From: HTCC5015 sp051747425
GTDB lineage: Bacteria > Pseudomonadota > Gammaproteobacteria > HTCC5015
Assembly (NCBI GenBank): GCA_051747425.1
Contig: JBNJGD010000002.1
Span: 62,001-126,000, forward strand
DNA: 64,000 nt
Direction of reading: 5' to 3'
The notes under the pieces are model-generated. The model made no database searches. It was given only the letters and a program-made list of their open reading frames with translations, and had not been told where the DNA came from. Below are positions 60,506 to 64,000 of the stretch, one piece after another (within the stretch, counting starts at the first letter, position 1; the number at the start of each line of letters is the position of its first letter). The translations under genes and the position numbers were made by a program.

Positions 60506-60739
60506 ATGGATTTATTCGAACAGCAGCAACCCGGCCACAAGTTGTCCGAGCTCAATCAGAAGCTCGACCACTTGATGTCCCTGTGCGCTCAGCTCAAGGA
60601 TGAAAACCACTCCCTGCGCCAGCAGCAATCCCAACTGATGACCGAGCGCGCTTCGCTGATCGAAAAAAACGAACAGGCCCGAAGTCGGGTTGAAGCGATG
60701 ATAAGCCGACTCAAATCCATGGAAGACAACGCACAATGA
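60506..60739 (+). CDS. TIGR02449 family, ZapB-like coiled-coil protein
   Basis: 77-residue protein that is almost entirely coiled coil (LSELNQKLDHLMSLCAQLKDENHSLRQQQSQLMTERASLIEKNEQARSRVEAMISRLKSME). Matches the gammaproteobacterial family found just before zapA and is thought to act with it at the division ring. The stop overlaps the zapA ATG (ATGA). Probably translated from a leaderless transcript. Confidence 0.5.
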   Translation: MDLFEQQQPGHKLSELNQKLDHLMSLCAQLKDENHSLRQQQSQLMTERASLIEKNEQARSRVEAMISRLKSMEDNAQ

Positions 60740-61029
60740 GCCAGCAAGTCGCCGTCAACATCAAAGTGCTGGACAAGCAATTTCAGATTGGCTGCCGCGA
60801 GGATGAAAAGGACAAGCTCCTGGCCTCGGCGCAGTTGCTCAACGAAAACATGCAGTCGGTTCGCAATTCGGGCGTACTCGGCACCGACCGCATTGCCATC
60901 ATGGCCGCACTCAACCTGACACGCGAAGTGATTTCCCTGCGCGAACAGGCCGGTCAAAGTGCCGACCTCGGTGCAGAACTCGACGCCATTGCCGCCAAAA
61001 TCGACGAGGCCATCGACTCGCTGAAATAG
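60736..61029 (+). CDS. zapA: Cell division protein ZapA
   Basis: 97-residue FtsZ-associated protein. N-terminal VAVNIKVLDKQFQIGCREDEKDKLLASAQLLNENMQSVRNSG and a C-terminal coiled coil (LNLTREVISLREQ ... LDAIAAKIDEAIDSL), the ZapA tetramerisation region. It bundles FtsZ filaments. Followed by 6S RNA and fau, the conserved order. Confidence 0.5.
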   Translation: MSQQVAVNIKVLDKQFQIGCREDEKDKLLASAQLLNENMQSVRNSGVLGTDRIAIMAALNLTREVISLREQAGQSADLGAELDAIAAKIDEAIDSLK

Positions 61030-61048
61030 ACCGCCGGGCGGTTGGCTC

Positions 61049-61076
61049 TTGCTCTCGAACCACAGGGGAGTAACAT
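61049..61076 (+). promoter_or_regulatory. Candidate ssrS (6S RNA) promoter
   Basis: -35 TTGCTC (61049-61054), 16-base spacer, -10 TAACAT (61071-61076). Start near 61083-61086 agrees with the 5' end of the 6S RNA closing stem. Confidence 0.5.
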
Positions 61077-61085
61077 AAAAAGACA

Positions 61086-61274
61086 GGGTGCTTGCTGCGA
61101 TGTTAGTGAGTCACTGAGATACCCCTTGAGCCTTAATTACTGCTCAGGAAGCGTCTTTCGCACAGCGGTGTGCACGCTCGCCACGGCGAGAAGCCTAAAG
61201 CGGTGCGAATTGCTTCCACCTTGGACGACTCGGTTCAAGGGACGCAGCCGACCACGGCATCTGCGGGAGCACCC
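61086..61274 (+). ncRNA. ssrS: 6S RNA
   Basis: About 189 nt between zapA and fau, the conserved ssrS location. The ends pair (GGGTGCT at 61086-61092 with AGCACCC at 61268-61274, then GATG with CATC). Internal landmarks shared with E. coli 6S RNA are CTGAGATA near the 5' part, CGAGAAGCCT(A)AA in the centre-right (61190), GGTTCAAGGG and the 3' CGGCATCT. It mimics an open promoter, binds RNA polymerase-sigma70 and lowers transcription in stationary phase. Exact ends are estimated. Confidence 0.5.
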
Positions 61275-61291
61275 CCTTTCTTTTTCTGCCC

Positions 61292-61870
61292 ATGAAACCT
61301 GTATCCCACCCCAGCCAGACAGATCGACGCCAACACATTCTCGGCGTGCGACGCCATCTCGATCCAGCCACCATTGAAGAAAAATCCACCGCCATCGCCA
61401 AACGGGTGGCTCAAAGTGACGCCTTCAAAGCCGCCAACACCATTGGTCTCTACCTTCCCATCAAGGGCGAAGTCGATACCCGCCTGTTAATACGCCTGGC
61501 CATAGAGCAAGGTAAATGCGTTGCCCTGCCCAGAGTCGACGGCCGCGACATGCGCTTTTATGTCTATGATGAAGGTCAGCACAAGCGGGGGACTTTCGGC
61601 ATTGATGAACCCGTAGGCGACCGTATCATCGCCACTGATACCATCGATTTACTCTGCCTCCCCCTGGTGGCTTTTGATGTCAGGGGAAATCGAATCGGCA
61701 TGGGTGGTGGCTACTATGACAAGGCACTCGAAGCGGTCAAAGACCAACAAAAGCCCTGGCGAATCGGGCTGGCCTACGAGCTGCAAAAACTCGAACGCAT
61801 TCACACCAATCCCTGGGACATTCCACTGCATGCAGTGGCAACAGAGCTCAAATTGTATACTGTGACATAG
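61292..61870 (+). CDS. fau: 5-formyltetrahydrofolate cyclo-ligase
   Basis: 192-residue ATP-dependent enzyme converting 5-formyl-THF to methenyl-THF. Signature RGNRIGMGGGYYDKALE (ATP-binding) near residue 135 and QHILGVRRHLD and GLYLPIKGEVDTRLL in the N-terminal half. Location downstream of 6S RNA is the classic ssrS-ygfA arrangement linked to stationary phase and persistence. Possibly co-transcribed with 6S RNA. Confidence 0.5.
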   Translation: MKPVSHPSQTDRRQHILGVRRHLDPATIEEKSTAIAKRVAQSDAFKAANTIGLYLPIKGEVDTRLLIRLAIEQGKCVALPRVDGRDMRFYVYDEGQHKRGTFGIDEPVGDRIIATDTIDLLCLPLVAFDVRGNRIGMGGGYYDKALEAVKDQQKPWRIGLAYELQKLERIHTNPWDIPLHAVATELKLYTVT

Positions 61871-61976
61871 CAATTATTTTGACCCTGTTGCAACACTTTG
61901 CTAATAATACGCAGAACACTATTTATTTATTGCTAAACTTGGTGTATCACCAAGACCTTTTTGGAGGGATAGGCAC

Positions 61977-62753
61977 ATGGCAACAGCCAAAAAGAAACAA
62001 CTGACTACCGCGGAAAAGGCGGCCAACAAACGCAAGAAGGCTGCCAGCAAGAAGAAGGGCAGCACTCGCAAAACGGCCGCCAGCAAGGCGAGTACAAAGA
62101 AAGCCGCTTCCAAAAAGAAAGCAGCCAAAAAGGCAACCGTGAAAAAGAAAGCCTCCAAGAAAAAGGCCGCCACCAAAAAGGCGGCGAGCAAGAAAAAAGC
62201 CACGCGTAAAAAGGCCTCCAAGAAAAAGGTAAGCAAAAAGAAAGCGTCGAAGAAGAAGGCGAGTAAGAAGAAAGCCTCCAAGAAATCTGCGGCCAAGAAA
62301 AAGGCCAGCAAAAAGAAGGCCACTCGCAAAAAAGCTTCCAAAAAGAAAGTGAGCAAGAAGAAGGCGTCAAAGAAAAAGGCGAGTAAGAAAAAAGCCTCCA
62401 AGAAGTCTGCGGCCAAGAAAAAGGCCAGCAAAAAGAAGGCCACTCGCAAAAAAGCTTCCAAAAAGAAAGTAAGCAAGAAGAAGGCGTCAAAGAAAAAGGC
62501 GAGTAAGAAAAAAGCCTCCAAGAAGTCTGCGGCCAAGAAAAAGGCCAGCAAAAAGAAGGCCACTCGCAAAAAAGCTTCTAAAAAGAAAGTAAGCAAGAAG
62601 AAGGCGTCGAAGAAAAAGGCGAGTAAGAAAAAAGCCTCCAAGAAGTCTGCGGCCAAGAAAAAGGCCAGCAAAAAGAAGGCCACTCGCAAGAAGGCTGCCA
62701 AAAAGAAGGCAGGCAAGAAGAAAGCGTCGAAGAAAAAGGCCAGCGCCAGTTAA
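61977..62753 (+). CDS. Histone H1-like lysine/alanine-rich DNA-binding protein
   Basis: 258 residues made almost only of Lys, Ala and Ser with a few Thr, Arg, Val. A short unique N-terminus (MATAKKKQLTTAEKAANKRK) is followed by KKASKKKA-type pentads, like the AlgP/AlgR3 and bacterial H1-like proteins that bind and compact DNA. No hydrophobic core, so probably disordered. GGAGG precedes the ATG by 8 bases. The repeats make the length prone to change. The long minus-strand open frame is only the antisense of this repeat. Confidence 0.5.
   Translation: MATAKKKQLTTAEKAANKRKKAASKKKGSTRKTAASKASTKKAASKKKAAKKATVKKKASKKKAATKKAASKKKATRKKASKKKVSKKKASKKKASKKKASKKSAAKKKASKKKATRKKASKKKVSKKKASKKKASKKKASKKSAAKKKASKKKATRKKASKKKVSKKKASKKKASKKKASKKSAAKKKASKKKATRKKASKKKVSKKKASKKKASKKKASKKSAAKKKASKKKATRKKAAKKKAGKKKASKKKASAS
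62161..62700. repeat. Tandem 120-bp repeats within H1-like gene
   Basis: Units start at 62281, 62401, 62521 and (partial) 62641; a more diverged unit lies at 62161-62280. Full units differ by only one to three bases each, so the expansion is recent. Each encodes 40 residues, so gain or loss keeps the frame. Confidence 0.5.
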
Positions 62754-62771
62754 ACGGCGCTGACCCGGTGT

Positions 62772-62800
62772 AAAAAAGCCCGCATCTGCGGGCTTTTTTG
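62772..62800. terminator. Bidirectional terminator between H1-like gene and ilvA
   Basis: Stem AGCCCGC/GCGGGCT, 4-base loop, A-run left and T-run right, between convergent genes. Confidence 0.5.
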
Positions 62801-62823
62801 TCTCTGGAAACGGCTGGAAAAAG

Positions 62824-64000
62824 CTAGGACATAAACAGCTTGTAAGCTTCGTTGGCCGTTTCATCGCAGTATTCGTAACCGATCTTGTCCAGGTACTGAA
62901 GCAAGGCCTTGTCGTCGGTTTTGTCCACTTGAAGCCCTACCAGCACGCGGCCATAGGCCGCACCGTGGTTGCGGTAGTGGAACAAACTGATGTTCCAGCG
63001 ACTGCCCAGAGTATTCAAAAAACGCTGCAATGCACCCGGCCGCTCGGGAAACTCAAAGCGAAAAAGACTCTCCCGGTGATTTTCACGCGGCCGTCCGCCG
63101 ACCATATACCGGGTATGCAATTTGGCCATCTCGTTGTCGGACAAGTCGGTAACTTCGTAACCATTGTCGACAAGCTGATCGATCATGGCCTGACGAGCCG
63201 CCTCGTCACTGCCCACCTCAATCCCGGCAAAGACATGAGCGCGGTGATTATCGGCATAGCGATAGTTAAATTCGGTAATATTGCGCTTGCCGAGAATGCT
63301 GCAAAATTGCTTGAAGCTTCCCGGTCGCTCGGGGATGGTCACGCCGAGCACCATCTCGCGACGCTCGCCGATTTCGGCCCGCTCGGCAATATGGCGCAAA
63401 CGATCAAAATTCATGTTGGCACCGCTGACAATGGCCACCAGGTTTTTCCCCGAGAGTCCCTTTTCGACGGCGTACTTCTTGGCCCCGGCGGTGGCCACCG
63501 CACCAGAGGGCTCGGCAATCGAGCGCGTATCGTCGAAAATGTCCTTGATGGCGGCACAGATCTCGTCGGTGCTGACCAGTACCACTTCATCCACATACTG
63601 GCGCGCCAGACGCCAGGGCTCCTTACCCACCTGGCGAACGGCCACACCGTCGGCAAAGATGCCCACCTGTCTGAGCTTCACCCGGCGCCCCTTTTCCAGC
63701 GCCTGGTGCAAACTCGGGGCGTCCGCAGGCTCGACGCCGATGACCTTGATATGGGGATTTACCGCCTTGATATAGGCAGCCACACCGGCCACCAGGCCGC
63801 CACCGCCCACGGGGACAAACACGGCGTCCACATCGAGCTGGGCCTGACGCAAAATCTCCGCCGCCACCGTGCCCTGACCGGCGATAATGTCGGGGTCGTC
63901 GTAGGGCGGGATATAGGCAGCGCCCTCGCGCTCGACCAGGGCGTTGGCGTACTCGCTGGCCTCGTCGTAGCTGTCGCCCTGTAACACCACCTTGCCACCC
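62824..64000 (-). CDS. ilvA: Threonine ammonia-lyase (biosynthetic), partial (N-terminus outside window)
   Basis: C-terminal 391 residues of about 505-510. The catalytic PLP half contributes IAGQGTVAAEIL, VFVPVGGGGLVAGVAAYIK (phosphate loop) and IVSGANMNFDRLRH; two ACT-like regulatory domains follow (PERPGSFKQFCSILGKRNITEFNYRYAD and PERPGALQRFLNTLGSRWNISLFHYRNHG). It makes 2-oxobutanoate for isoleucine; the two ACT-like domains mark the allosterically inhibited biosynthetic form. The PLP lysine and the start lie beyond the right edge. Confidence 0.5.
   Translation of the reverse strand, partial: GGKVVLQGDSYDEASEYANALVEREGAAYIPPYDDPDIIAGQGTVAAEILRQAQLDVDAVFVPVGGGGLVAGVAAYIKAVNPHIKVIGVEPADAPSLHQALEKGRRVKLRQVGIFADGVAVRQVGKEPWRLARQYVDEVVLVSTDEICAAIKDIFDDTRSIAEPSGAVATAGAKKYAVEKGLSGKNLVAIVSGANMNFDRLRHIAERAEIGERREMVLGVTIPERPGSFKQFCSILGKRNITEFNYRYADNHRAHVFAGIEVGSDEAARQAMIDQLVDNGYEVTDLSDNEMAKLHTRYMVGGRPRENHRESLFRFEFPERPGALQRFLNTLGSRWNISLFHYRNHGAAYGRVLVGLQVDKTDDKALLQYLDKIGYEYCDETANEAYKLFMS

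Noticed and set aside
62281..62700. Regular 120-bp repeats as a CRISPR array
   Set aside because: The units are head-to-tail with no variable spacers and they are translated in frame.
61919..62716. Minus-strand frame of Phe/Leu/Ala repeats that looks like a membrane protein
   Set aside because: It is the antisense of the Lys/Ala repeat gene; no start signal, and the plus strand has a clean ribosome site and terminator.

Overview
The window reads as a contiguous stretch of chromosome from a GC-rich gammaproteobacterium. The gene orders point to the Pseudomonas/Cellvibrio side of the class: pilT/pilU next to yggS-proC-yggT-yggU-metX-metW; zapA-6S RNA-fau opposite ygfB-pepP-ubiH-ubiI; rpmE next to a nuclease and malic enzyme; and mutY-yggX. 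A marine Cellvibrionales-like organism is my inference; no marker here fixes the genus.

Layout. 1-2904 (minus): three consecutive PilT/PilU-type twitching-motility ATPases, the first cut by the window edge. 3010-7178 (plus): tightly coupled yggS-proC-yggT-yggU-metX-metW operon. 7175-9122 (minus): diguanylate cyclase, TerB-like protein and HspQ. 9225-14034 (plus): two paralogous secreted subtilases with C-terminal sorting tails and a secreted formylglycine-generating-enzyme-like protein. 14077-17548 (minus): tRNA-Phe, yggX, mutY and an AsmA-like protein, with a DUF2333 gene divergent. 18607-20699: a MITE-like element, a small heat-shock protein behind a textbook sigma-32 promoter, a methyltransferase, an alkyltransferase-like protein and a small conserved protein.

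20774-27199 is the most accessory-looking part: an AT-richer HNH endonuclease, an orphan small gene, a decayed 3' fragment of the GGDEF/EAL gene, a 12-repeat beta-propeller lipoprotein, the intact GGDEF/EAL gene and a HigBA toxin-antitoxin pair with a recognisable promoter/operator.

27205-36548 is mostly housekeeping: yicC, rph, rdgB, hemW, a CPXCG protein, rpmE (behind an inverted DnaA-box palindrome), a thermonuclease-like protein, maeB, a 5'-3' exonuclease and a periplasmic binding protein. 36545-43218 holds a DUF2238 membrane protein, a thioesterase, rluE, two related unknown lipoproteins, an AraC regulator divergent from a fatty-acid desaturase, and a TetR regulator, which is coupled to an RND efflux pair (to 47439). 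47501-51257 holds greB, a DUF1499 lipoprotein, a glycerophosphodiesterase, a TSUP transporter and a second diguanylate cyclase.

51344-56060 (minus) is the glycine-cleavage operon gcvT-gcvH-gcvPA-gcvPB behind a tandem glycine riboswitch. 56114-60420 (minus) is ygfB-pepP-ubiH-ubiI; divergent from it are a ZapB-like gene (apparently leaderless), zapA, 6S RNA and fau. The right end has a histone-H1-like lysine-rich gene built of nearly identical 120-bp repeats, and the C-terminal part of ilvA.

No CRISPR array, transposase, prophage or rRNA was seen. The best candidates for something new are the propeller gene enclosed by copies of the EAL 3' end, the twin subtilase plus FGE-like block, the third PilT-type ATPase and the paired orphan lipoproteins.
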